DNA of 64,000 nt from Bacteroidota bacterium (GTDB lineage: Bacteria > Bacteroidota > Bacteroidia > B-17B0 > Aurantibacillaceae): positions 146,399 to 210,398 of the forward strand of contig JADJSH010000014.1 in the NCBI GenBank assembly GCA_016711805.1. The letters are read 5' to 3'. Positions 52,513-60,434 of this stretch are shown piece by piece. The notes beneath the pieces were generated by a model. The model made no database searches and had not been told where the DNA came from. It saw only the letters and a program-made list of their open reading frames with translations. The position numbers and the translations under genes are program-made. Position 1 is the first letter of the stretch; the number at the start of each line of letters is the position of its first letter.

Positions 52513-53709
52513 ATGAAAATCCTTCAGCTTTGTAATAAAGCACCATATCCTGCTAACGACGGAAGTTCTATTGCCATTAGCACATTAGCTGAAGGCATTG
52601 CCGACAATGGCGTGGAGTTACATTTGCTACCTATTAACACTAAAAAACATTTTAAACCAGAAGAAAACATTCCTGCTGAGTTTAAACAGAAAACTAATTA
52701 TCAATCCGTTTATCGTAATGCCGATACTAGTATCGCTGGCGCTCTTTTTAATTTATTTTCATCTCAATCCTATTTTGTAAGTCGTTTCTTTTTTAAAGAA
52801 TATGAAACGCAACTGATCAATAAATTAAAAAATCACACCTTCGATATTATTCAAATTGAGGGCGTATTTATGGCAACTTATATTCCCACCATTCAACAAT
52901 ATTCAAAAGCTAAAATTGTTTTAAGAAGCCATAATGTTGAGCATCAAATATGGGAACGCCATTTAACCAACGAAAAAAACGGAATCAAAAAAACATATTT
53001 AAGTATACAAAACAATCGTTTAAAATCGTTTGAAATAAATGCTTTTAATCAAGTTGATGCTATTGTGACGATTACTGATGAAGACAAGAAAACCATTGCA
53101 AGTCTATGTCCAAATAAACCTATTCATACCTGCTTAACTGGTATTAATTTAAATAAATACAAGCAAGTAGTTGAACCAACTCATTCAAACACTTTGTTTC
53201 ATTTTGCTTCTATGGATTGGATGCCAAATATTGAAGCCGTAGACTGGTTATTAAAAGAAGTTTGGTCCGATGTTTTAAAACAACAAGCTAATGCGAAATT
53301 AGTATTAGCTGGCCGTGGCATGCCCGATAGATTTAAGAAATTAGCTTCAGCAAATATTACTATTATTGATGATGTAAAAGATTCGGCTGAATTTTATAAT
53401 ACATACGATGTGATGTTAGTACCTTTATGGAGCGGAAGCGGTTTAAGAATTAAATTAGTAGAAGGCTTAGCTTATGGCAAAGCTATTATTACCACGAGCA
53501 TTGGGGCCGAAGGTATTCCCTACTCTTCTGGAAAGGATTTAATCATTGCCGATTCGGGGAAAGATTTTTCAAAAGCAATTATTGATCTTTTAACAGATAA
53601 TGCAAAAAAGCAAAGCTTACAATTAGCTGCCCGCAAATTAGCCGAACATACTTTTGATTACAAAACTATTGGTCAACGACTAATTAGTTTTTACGAAAAG
53701 ATTAAATAA
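52513..53709 (+). CDS. GT4 glycosyltransferase
   Basis: A 398-residue GT-B enzyme. N-terminal domain: KILQLCNKAPYPANDGSSIA, IEGVFMATYIPTIQ, VLRSHNVEHQIWERHL, and a VDAIVTITDEDKKTI strand-helix. Donor domain: FHFASMDWMPNIEAVDWLLK, LVLAGRGMPDRFKKL, then VMLVPLWSGSGLRIKLVEGL with the conserved Glu and GKAIITTSIGAEGI. The pattern VP...GSGLR.K..E is typical of the GT4 group that binds a nucleotide-activated sugar. It is two bases after the LptF-like gene, so its product probably works on LPS or a related surface glycan. A strong terminator follows directly. Confidence 0.88.
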   Translation: MKILQLCNKAPYPANDGSSIAISTLAEGIADNGVELHLLPINTKKHFKPEENIPAEFKQKTNYQSVYRNADTSIAGALFNLFSSQSYFVSRFFFKEYETQLINKLKNHTFDIIQIEGVFMATYIPTIQQYSKAKIVLRSHNVEHQIWERHLTNEKNGIKKTYLSIQNNRLKSFEINAFNQVDAIVTITDEDKKTIASLCPNKPIHTCLTGINLNKYKQVVEPTHSNTLFHFASMDWMPNIEAVDWLLKEVWSDVLKQQANAKLVLAGRGMPDRFKKLASANITIIDDVKDSAEFYNTYDVMLVPLWSGSGLRIKLVEGLAYGKAIITTSIGAEGIPYSSGKDLIIADSGKDFSKAIIDLLTDNAKKQSLQLAARKLAEHTFDYKTIGQRLISFYEKIK

Positions 53710-53738
53710 AAAATCCCCTACTAAGAGCAGGGGATTTT
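53710..53738 (+). terminator. Rho-independent terminator
   Basis: Perfect stem AAAATCCCCT / AGGGGATTTT with a nine-base loop, right after the glycosyltransferase stop; it can also serve the convergent lipoprotein gene. Confidence 0.85.
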
Positions 53739-53758
53739 GACGTCTATATAATAAGATA

Positions 53759-54115
53759 TTACTTCAAAATAATATCTTTCGTAACAGTTTTACCTTCTTC
53801 TAATTTAACAATCCCCACACCACTTAACCCAGCAGATGTTGCTTTAACATCCATAATGGCTGGTAATTTAAAAGTATATGAACTTGAACCACCTCCATCA
53901 GATTGGCCTTCTGCTTTTAAATCAGCTTCAACCGTTGCGCCAGATGATGTTTTAACATTTGCGTACAATTTTACTGTAGCACTGCCAATGGCATTTCCTA
54001 AGGCATCGTGAGTTGTAATAATTAATTTACAATCAGTATTCTTTTGACATGAACTGTTTAAACCTAAAGTAATTAGACCTAAAGCTAATGTTGTAATAAA
54101 TAATTTTAGTTTCAT
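53759..54115 (-). CDS. Small lipoprotein with Ig/regulatory-like fold
   Basis: A 118-residue protein. The lipoprotein signal (1-22) ends in LNSSC. The mature domain is a single beta sandwich: CKLIITTHDALGNAIGSATV, KLYANVKTSSG, then YTFKLPAIMDVKATSAG and VGIVKLEEGKTVTKDIIL. The start resembles the carboxypeptidase-regulatory/Ig-like folds in which a variable loop is held between strands, as in many Bacteroidota surface lipoproteins. No partner is apparent; its promoter (54152-54159) is shared with the divergent cyclophilin gene. Function unknown. Confidence 0.65.
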   Translation of the reverse strand: MKLKLFITTLALGLITLGLNSSCQKNTDCKLIITTHDALGNAIGSATVKLYANVKTSSGATVEADLKAEGQSDGGGSSSYTFKLPAIMDVKATSAGLSGVGIVKLEEGKTVTKDIILK

Positions 54116-54151
54116 TTTTATATTAATTATATTGGATTAATATTTGTACCC

Positions 54152-54159
54152 CAAATATA
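54152..54159 (-). promoter_or_regulatory. -7 promoter box of the small lipoprotein gene
   Basis: Reads TATATTTG on the minus strand, 36 bases before the lipoprotein ATG; the divergent cyclophilin gene starts 10 bases to its right. Confidence 0.5.
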
Positions 54160-54169
54160 AAGAAAAAAA

Positions 54170-55009
54170 ATGATTAGAAAGTATCTAAAACACATAATAT
54201 TGAGTATAAGCCTGATTTTGGTTATTAAACTAGGATTTTCTCAAACATTTTCTCCAGAAACAATTCTAATTTCAACGCCTTATGGCAACATGAAGCTTAA
54301 ATTATTTAACGAAACACCTAAACACCGAGATAATTTTTTGAAGTTAGTGAGAGAGCACTTTTATGATAGTTTATTGTTTCATAGAGTTATTGAAGGATTT
54401 ATGATACAAGGTGGTGACCCCGATAGCAAATATGCAGAGCCCGCCAAATTATTAGGCGATGGGGATTTAAAATACACCATTCCTGCCGAGTTCGTACCTG
54501 CGCTTTGCCATAAAAAAGGAATGCTTTGCGCTGCCAGAAACGGAGATGATGTAAATCCAGAAAAAGCATCATCGGCGGCACAGTTTTACATAGTGCAAGG
54601 CAAAGTGCGAACCGAAGAAGATTTGATTTCATTTGAAAAACGAATCAACAAACCCATTATTGTTAAAATAAAAGAAGACATTTTAAATAATCCAGAAAAT
54701 GCATTACTAAAAGAAAAAATAGCGACTGCGAAAAAAGAACAAAATAACGATAGCTTAATGGTTTATTTTAAAGTGGTAAACAAACTCGTAGATGAAGAGT
54801 ATGCAAAAACACCGCATTATACATTTCCACCAGAACACAAAACTATTTACAAAACCATTGGTGGCACGCCACATTTAGATAGCCAATACACCATTTTTGG
54901 TGAAGTGATTGAAGGCTTGGAGGTTATTGATAAAATTGCTGCCGTTGGCAAAAATAAAGACGATAGACCCTTGATTGAAGTGAGAATGTGGGTAAAAATT
55001 ATTGGATAA
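54170..55009 (+). CDS. Cyclophilin-type peptidyl-prolyl isomerase, exported
   Basis: A 279-residue protein with an N-terminal signal or anchor (about 8-25, LSISLILVIKLGFSQ). The cyclophilin domain has the active-site block LLFHRVIEGFMIQGGDPDS (catalytic Arg at residue 72), the SAAQFYIVQG strand (134-144, the F/Q substrate region) and, after an insertion, PHLDSQYTIFGEVIEGLEVI (235-254). The insertion of about 85 residues (about 145-228) is Lys/Glu-rich and helical and splits the barrel; it makes the protein longer than E. coli PpiA. Several Bacteroidota isomerases are known to carry such a segment. The role is folding of exported proteins in the periplasm. Monocistronic. Confidence 0.9.
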   Translation: MIRKYLKHIILSISLILVIKLGFSQTFSPETILISTPYGNMKLKLFNETPKHRDNFLKLVREHFYDSLLFHRVIEGFMIQGGDPDSKYAEPAKLLGDGDLKYTIPAEFVPALCHKKGMLCAARNGDDVNPEKASSAAQFYIVQGKVRTEEDLISFEKRINKPIIVKIKEDILNNPENALLKEKIATAKKEQNNDSLMVYFKVVNKLVDEEYAKTPHYTFPPEHKTIYKTIGGTPHLDSQYTIFGEVIEGLEVIDKIAAVGKNKDDRPLIEVRMWVKIIG

Positions 55010-55129
55010 GTAATTTTAATTTTTATATTACTGACTACCATAAAACAAAATTGTCAATATTAATCCTGAATAAAAAAGATGTCAATAACAAAAATACAAT
55101 TTCAAGCATTTTTCGCAGCAACCTTGCCT

Positions 55130-55300
55130 TTATTCTTCAATTGTCATTTCCCTTGATAGAATTTTCTTTAATGATTTAAGTTGTATTCGTCGCCCAGAGA
55201 TATTGTGAAAGCCCCTTTTTTGTAAATCATAATAGAGAGTTGTAGCGAAAATATTAAGTATTGAACTTCCTATTAAAAGAAAAAATATAAAAACTGTCAT
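55130..55300 (-). CDS. Possible small single-span membrane protein
   Basis: A 56-codon frame beginning at the ATG complementary to 55298-55300, 18 bases after the hutI stop on the same strand. It encodes a hydrophobic start (MTVFIFFLLIGSSILNIFAT) and a basic tail (RRIQLKSLKKILSREM). One membrane helix with a positively charged interior end is plausible. There is no homologue that I recognise and no clear ribosome binding site, so it may be chance. It is the only candidate in the 309-base gap between the cyclophilin and hutI genes. Confidence 0.3.
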   Translation of the reverse strand: MTVFIFFLLIGSSILNIFATTLYYDLQKRGFHNISGRRIQLKSLKKILSREMTIEE

Positions 55301-55318
55301 TAATTTTTCTTAATATTT

Positions 55319-56566
55319 TTACTGCTTAACCCCATTCAAATAAACACTCTCAATTAAATTGCTTCCAAAAGAATAAGGTATAAAACCGTAAGAGCTAATT
55401 GGTTTGGTAATAAAGAAATTTGCTTTTTTGCCAGGCGTCATACTCCCAACTTCGTGAGATACATTCATGGCATAAGCAGAGTTAATCGTACAAGCGTTAA
55501 TCACTTCTTCGGGAGTTAATTTATATTGTACACAACCCAAGCTCATCATAAAATTCATATTACCACTTGGGCAAGAACCCGGATTAAAATCACTAGCAAA
55601 TGCAATGGGTAATCCTGCATCAATCATTTTACGAGCAGGTGGCAAAGGCAAACTCAAAAAGAAAGCCGCTCCAGGCAATACCGTTGCCATTGTATTTGAA
55701 TTTTTTAAAACTTCAATATCTGTATCATTACAATATTCTAAATGATCTACGCTTATCGCTCCACAAGCAACACCTGCTTGTATACCACCAAAATGACTCA
55801 TTTGTTCGGCATGTACTTTTGGTGTTAAGCCATGTTCTTTTCCTGCTTTTAAAATATATTCGGTTTCTTCAGGTGTAAAATAATTTTGCTCACAAAACAC
55901 ATCAATAAAATCGGCTAATTTCTCAGCAGCAATTTTAAAAAGCATTTCATTCACTATTAAATTAATATATCCTTCTTTGTTATTTTTATATTCTAAAGGC
56001 AAAGCATGCGCTCCCAAAAAAGTTGCTTTTACAGGAAGTAAATTCAAATCTTTAATGCGCTTAATCACACGTAACATTTTCAATTCACTTTCTACACTTA
56101 ATCCGTATCCGCTTTTAATTTCAATACTTCCAGTACCTTGACTAATCACTTCTCTTAAACGCACCATCGCTTGCTCAAACAATTCTTGTTCGGTGGCTTC
56201 ACTTAATTTTTTAGCAGAATTTAAAATACCGCCGCCTCTTGCAAAAATTTCTTCATAACTCAAACCATTAATTCTATCCACAAACTCCCCTTCTCTATTG
56301 CCTCCATACAAAATGTGTGTGTGGCTATCGGCATAACAAGGCATAATTATTTTTCCTTCGCAATCAATAATTTCTAATCCTTTCCAATCTTCAATTCCTG
56401 GAAAATCATCCATCGAACCATAATCTGCTATCAATCCGTTATCAACCGCTAACCAAGCATTTTCAATACAAGGTAACTCTTTCATCTCTGCACCGCTTAC
56501 TTTTAAAACAACAGTATCTCTAACTTGTACTAAGGATTTTATATTTTTGATTAATAGTCTTGACAT
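55319..56566 (-). CDS. hutI: Imidazolonepropionase HutI
   Basis: A 415-residue amidohydrolase of the histidine utilisation pathway that opens 4-imidazolone-5-propanoate to N-formimino-glutamate. The start is taken at the ATG complementary to 56564-56566 (MSRLLIKNIKSLVQ); an eight-codon upstream extension exists but lacks family similarity. Metal ligands and signatures: HTH in YADSHTHILYGG (H82, H84), the NREGEFVDRINGLSYEEIFA block, SGYGLSVESELKM, HAEQMSHFGG, DHLEYCND and ASDFNPGSCPSGNM. No hutU, hutH or hutG gene is next to it, so the pathway is dispersed. It is divergent from aroC. Confidence 0.93.
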   Translation of the reverse strand: MSRLLIKNIKSLVQVRDTVVLKVSGAEMKELPCIENAWLAVDNGLIADYGSMDDFPGIEDWKGLEIIDCEGKIIMPCYADSHTHILYGGNREGEFVDRINGLSYEEIFARGGGILNSAKKLSEATEQELFEQAMVRLREVISQGTGSIEIKSGYGLSVESELKMLRVIKRIKDLNLLPVKATFLGAHALPLEYKNNKEGYINLIVNEMLFKIAAEKLADFIDVFCEQNYFTPEETEYILKAGKEHGLTPKVHAEQMSHFGGIQAGVACGAISVDHLEYCNDTDIEVLKNSNTMATVLPGAAFFLSLPLPPARKMIDAGLPIAFASDFNPGSCPSGNMNFMMSLGCVQYKLTPEEVINACTINSAYAMNVSHEVGSMTPGKKANFFITKPISSYGFIPYSFGSNLIESVYLNGVKQ

Positions 56567-56608
56567 AAGCTTACGATTTAGAAACCGCAAGTTATTTAAT
56601 TTATGGCT

Positions 56609-56616
56609 TATTTTTG
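56609..56616 (+). promoter_or_regulatory. -7 promoter box of aroC
   Basis: TATTTTTG followed by C, 24 bases before the aroC ATG. Confidence 0.55.
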
Positions 56617-56639
56617 CGTAAAATGGTTATTTTTACATC

Positions 56640-57718
56640 ATGGCAGGTAATACTTTTGGAACATTATTTAGATTAACAACCTTTGGCGAAAGTCATGGTG
56701 TGGCTTTAGGCGGCATTATTGATGGTTGTCCCGCTGGTTTAAAAATTGACATAGACTTTGTGAAATCCGAATTGCAACGTCGTAAGCCAGGGCAATCACA
56801 TATTACGACTCAGCGAAAAGAAGAAGACGAAGTAACGTTTTTATCTGGTATTTTTGAAGGTAAAACCACAGGACATCCCATTGGCTTTACAATTGAAAAT
56901 ACGAATCAAAAAAGTAACGACTACGAACATATCAAAGATGCTTATCGCCCTTCTCATGCTGATTTCACCTATCAAGAAAAATATGGCATTAGAGATTATC
57001 GTGGTGGAGGTCGTTCATCTGCTCGCGAAACAGCCTGCCGTATTGTTGGTGGTGCCATTGCTAAATTATATTTAAGACACCTCAACGTTAGCATTCAAGC
57101 ATATGTAAGCCAAGTTGGACATATTAAGTTGGAGAAAAATATCAAGACTTAGATTTATCTAAAACCGAAGAATCTATTATTCGTTGTCCAGATGCTGCTA
57201 CTGCCTATAAAATGGTAAGTTATATTGAAGACATTAGAAAAGAAGGTAATACTATTGGAGGCATTGTAAGCTGTGTTATTAAAGGGACTCCTATTGGATT
57301 AGGCGAACCCGTTTTTGATAGATTACATGCGGATTTAGGTAAGGCTATGCTAAGTATCAATGCCGTAAAAGGTTTTGAATATGGTGAAGGATTTAACTCT
57401 ATCAACTTTAAAGGTTCTGAATTGAATGATGCTTTTACCTCAACAGATGGAAAAGTAAATACAAGTACTAATTATAGCGGAGGTATACAAGGTGGCATAA
57501 GCAACGGACAAGACATTTACTTTAATGTAGCATTTAAACCAGTAGCTACTATTATGCAAGATCAACAAAGCGTTGATAAAGATGGTAACGAAATGGTAGT
57601 AAAAGGCAGAGGTCGTCACGACCCATGTGTTTTACCTAGAGCAGTGCCTATTGTAGAAAGTATGGCTGCTTTGGTACTTGTTGACCATATCTTAAGAAAC
57701 AAGACTTCTAAAATTTAA
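56640..57718 (+). CDS. aroC: Chorismate synthase AroC, one frameshift in the sequence as given
   Basis: A 359-residue enzyme that makes chorismate from EPSP with reduced flavin. The first frame gives [35 protein letters not shown], and [20 protein letters not shown] with [20 protein letters not shown]. At about 57133-57145 an A run (GAGAAAAATATC) lacks one A; adding it changes the ending NIKT-stop to [20 protein letters not shown] and joins the second part ([57 protein letters not shown]). The corrected length is exactly 360 codons with stop. As an essential step of aromatic synthesis with both halves perfectly kept, this is very probably a sequencing error. Confidence 0.9.
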
Positions 57719-57739
57719 TAAAAACAGAAGGGGACGCTG

Positions 57740-57787
57740 TTTTTTTTTGGAAAAAAGTAAAAGAAAGGAGGGGCAAAGGGGGGGGGG
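57740..57787. repeat. Homopolymer cluster (T9 and G10) before the symporter gene
   Basis: T9 at 57740-57748, A6 at 57751-57756 and G10 at 57778-57787, within 48 bases upstream of the symporter ATG at 57804. A ten-G run is exceptional in DNA this AT-rich. An AGGAGGGG word at 57767-57773 region precedes it. Confidence 0.7.
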
Positions 57788-57803
57788 TTTATCAACAACA
57801 TTT

Positions 57804-59162
57804 ATGTTCAGCAAAAAAAACAGACTCATTACCATTATTGTTATTTCCATGATTATTGGTATTGCATTAGGATATGGCATTAATAAATCCATTACCAACA
57901 ATGCACCTAAAATTGAGCAATCTTATATTCAAAAGATTTCAAAAGGAAATATAGAAATTGAAAAGCAAGTATCGGCAGCTGTTTCTAAAATAGAAAAAGA
58001 CCAATTAAAACAAGCTAAGAAAAAAGTAGCTTCTAACTATTCTATTTTAAGTGATATTTTTTTACGTTTAATTAAAATGATTATTGCACCCTTGGTATTA
58101 GCCGTGTTAGTAATGGGTGTTGCTAAGGTTGGCGACTTTAAAGCAGTTGGCAGAATTGGCGGAAAAACCATTGTGTATTTCACCTTTGCTACCCTACTCG
58201 CTTTAAGTTTAGGCTTAGTGATTGTGAATTTATTTGAACCTGGTAAAGTCATGGCCTTAGATTTACCGCCTGCAACAGCAGATGCTGGTGTAAAAGCAAA
58301 TGCGCAAAGCGCCTCAAATTTTGTAGCACATATTGTACCTGATAGTATTATTAGAGTAATGGCTGAAAATGAAATTTTACCCATCGTAATTTTCGCTTTA
58401 TTTTTTGGAATCGCAGCAGCCAGTATTGGTGAACAAGGCAAACCCATGATTAAGGCTATGGACAGCCTTTCTCACATTATGTTTAAAGTGACTAATTTTG
58501 TGATGAGCTTTGCTCCTATTGGTGTGTTTGGCGCTATCACTGCCGTCGTTATACAACAAGGATTAGATGTATTAAGTGGCTACGCCTATTTAATGGCTTG
58601 CTTCTTTGGAGGTTTGCTGTTTTTTGTATTTGGAATTTTGTTTGCCATCTGTACAGTGTTAAGAATTAAATTCTTTTCTCTTCTATCGTATGTGAAAGAA
58701 CCAATTTTACTAGCATTTAGTACGGCAAGTTCTGAAAGTGCGATGCCAAAAACCATTGAGCAATTGGAAAAATTCGGAATTAGCAATCGTATTGTATCAT
58801 TTGTTTTACCTCTTGGTTATTCCTTTAATTTAGATGGCTCCATTATGTACATGACCTTTGCTACCGTATTTATTGCTCAAGCCTATGGCATCGATATGAC
58901 GATGGGAGATCAAATTCAAATGATGCTAATTTTATTAATTACTAGTAAGGGAATGGCTGGCGTACCAAGAGCATCACTGGTAGTTATTGCAGGGATGTTA
59001 AGTATGTTTCATATCCCAGGCGAAGGTTTATTATTACTATTAGCCGTTGACCAAATATTAGACATGGGTCGTTCGGCTACAAATGTTGTGGGTAACGCCG
59101 TAGCAAGTGCCGTAGTAGCTAAATGGGAGGGCGAAAAATTAACTCCAAGAACTAAAATATAA
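57804..59162 (+). CDS. Dicarboxylate/amino acid:cation symporter (DAACS family)
   Basis: A 452-residue inner-membrane carrier of the glutamate transporter fold. The start is taken at ATG 57804 (MFSKKNRLITIIVISMIIGI); a TTG at 57747 would add 19 codons running through the G10 tract, which looks artificial. The transport core is complete: FLRLIKMIIAPLVLAVLVMG, the HP1-type serine motif STASSESAMPKTIEQLEKFG, and the NLDGSIMYMTFATVFIAQAY helix (the NMDGT-like substrate site), then GVPRASLVVIAGMLSMFHIP (HP2) and VDQILDMGRSATNVVGNAVA. A charged segment of about 45 residues (35-85) lies between helix 1 and helix 2. Substrate: probably glutamate, aspartate or a C4 dicarboxylate with Na+ or H+. Confidence 0.9.
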   Translation: MFSKKNRLITIIVISMIIGIALGYGINKSITNNAPKIEQSYIQKISKGNIEIEKQVSAAVSKIEKDQLKQAKKKVASNYSILSDIFLRLIKMIIAPLVLAVLVMGVAKVGDFKAVGRIGGKTIVYFTFATLLALSLGLVIVNLFEPGKVMALDLPPATADAGVKANAQSASNFVAHIVPDSIIRVMAENEILPIVIFALFFGIAAASIGEQGKPMIKAMDSLSHIMFKVTNFVMSFAPIGVFGAITAVVIQQGLDVLSGYAYLMACFFGGLLFFVFGILFAICTVLRIKFFSLLSYVKEPILLAFSTASSESAMPKTIEQLEKFGISNRIVSFVLPLGYSFNLDGSIMYMTFATVFIAQAYGIDMTMGDQIQMMLILLITSKGMAGVPRASLVVIAGMLSMFHIPGEGLLLLLAVDQILDMGRSATNVVGNAVASAVVAKWEGEKLTPRTKI

Positions 59163-59173
59163 AAATTTAAACG

Positions 59174-59799
59174 ATGCTTTTTTATTGGTTAAATTTGATT
59201 GGTATTTTTTTCTTTACTATTTCTGGCTCATTAGCGGCTCGAGATAAAAAACACTATCACGATTATTTTGGCGTTTTTTTTACAGGTTTTATTACAGCTA
59301 TTGGTGGCGGAACTTTAAGAGATATGATGTTAGGAGCTTATCCTATTTCATGGCTTAGCGATGCAAACATTTTGATTTCGATAATTATTGCATTTGCATT
59401 TACACTCATTTTCAAAAAATACATTGTAAAATTACGCCGTACTTTATTTTTATTTGATACCGTTGGGGTTGGTATTTATACCATTTTAGGCGTTCAAAAA
59501 AGTTTAGAGTTAGGTGTCAATCCATTTGCGGCAGTTATTTTAGGTTTAATATCAGCAGTATTTGGAGGTGTTATTAGAGATACTTTATTAAACGAAATCC
59601 CTTAATTTTTGCCAAAGAAATATATGCCACTGCTTGTATTGCAGGAGCTGTTTTATATACAAGTATGTTATATTTTAATATAGAAGCAAATATAGCTGCT
59701 CCCATTTGCATGATTCTAATTATCAGCATTAGGGTTATAGCTGTGAAATATAAATTAGCTTTACCCAAATTTGATTCAGGAAACGAAACAATAGATTAA
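59174..59799 (+). CDS. TRIC-type (UPF0126) cation channel, one frameshift in the sequence as given
   Basis: A membrane protein of about 208 residues of the trimeric intracellular cation channel / UPF0126 family, two Gly-rich repeats per subunit. Repeat 1: FSGSLAARDKKHYHDYFGVF and FITAIGGGTLRDMMLG; repeat 2: VILGLISAVFGGVIRDTLLN. After NEIP the frame stops at 59603-59605, but adding one C to the CCC run near 59599-59601 gives NEIPLIFAKEIYATACIAGA, MLYFNIEANIAAPICMILII and a stop at 59797-59799, the usual family C-terminus. The gene begins 11 bases after the symporter stop and ends one base before rimM, so these genes form an operon. Ion selectivity is not established for bacterial members. Confidence 0.87.
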
Positions 59800-59800
59800 T

Positions 59801-60307
59801 ATGGACACTCAAGAAATTGGATATATCAGTAAAACACATGGTTTAAAAGGACACGTGATTTTACGATTAAATGAATTAGTAAACATCGATGAAAATATAA
59901 AATCCATATTTTTAGATTTAAATGGGTCGCAAGTTCCTTATTTTGTAGAAGAGTGTAGGCCTAATAACGCAGGCTACATTATAAAACTAGAAACGATTGA
60001 TGTAGTTGACACGTCCAAAAAATTAATTGGAAAAAAGGCCTTTGCGTTATCAGACTTTATTTTAGAAGAAGATGAGTCTTTGAAAGAATTTATTGGTTAT
60101 GCCATTATTGATTCGAAACTAGGAAACATAGGAAACATTGCTGATGTGGATGAAAAAACGGATAATCCTATTATTAAAGTTATTCATCCATCAGGCGTTG
60201 AGATTATATTACCATTTAACGATGACTTTATTGTTGAAATTGATGATGATTTAAAAACAATTGAGTTTAATGCGCCAGAAGGATTAATTGAAATGTACTT
60301 GCAATAA
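59801..60307 (+). CDS. rimM: 16S rRNA processing protein RimM
   Basis: A 168-residue ribosome maturation factor that binds ribosomal protein S19 and helps form the 30S head. The N-terminal RimM barrel starts EIGYISKTHGLKGHVILRL (G-x-I-x-K-x-H-G-L-x-G-x-V signature); the C-terminal PRC barrel (about 95-165) has LKEFIGYAIIDSKLGNIGNI, NPIIKVIHPSGVEIILPFND and FIVEIDDDLKTIEFNAPEGL. Length is normal. It is in an operon tail behind the symporter and channel genes rather than the rpsP-trmD operon common in other phyla; the start codon follows the previous stop by one base. Confidence 0.92.
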   Translation: MDTQEIGYISKTHGLKGHVILRLNELVNIDENIKSIFLDLNGSQVPYFVEECRPNNAGYIIKLETIDVVDTSKKLIGKKAFALSDFILEEDESLKEFIGYAIIDSKLGNIGNIADVDEKTDNPIIKVIHPSGVEIILPFNDDFIVEIDDDLKTIEFNAPEGLIEMYLQ

Positions 60308-60391
60308 TTATTTTTCCTTGCCAAAAGCTGCTGTTTGTGAACTCAAAACGACCTTTCACAAATATAATTTAGGAAAAAATCAAAAAATGAT

Positions 60392-60420
60392 TATTTTTGG
60401 TTGACTATATCATTCAACTA
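60392..60420 (+). promoter_or_regulatory. Promoter and shared 5' leader motif, first copy
   Basis: TATTTTTG at 60392-60399 (TAnnTTTG), followed by the 16-base leader word CTATATCATTCAACTA at 60405-60420. The same box and word stand before the gene at 63198. Confidence 0.6.
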
Positions 60421-60434
60421 GAATTCAATCAAAC

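Noticed and set aside
57747..57803. TTG start of the symporter upstream of the G10 run
   Set aside because: The extra 19 codons are Lys/Arg/Gly-rich and translate the homopolymer; the family N-terminus fits the ATG at 57804.
58037..58447. Minus-strand open frame inside the symporter
   Set aside because: It is the antisense of conserved transporter helices; there is no promoter and no family match.
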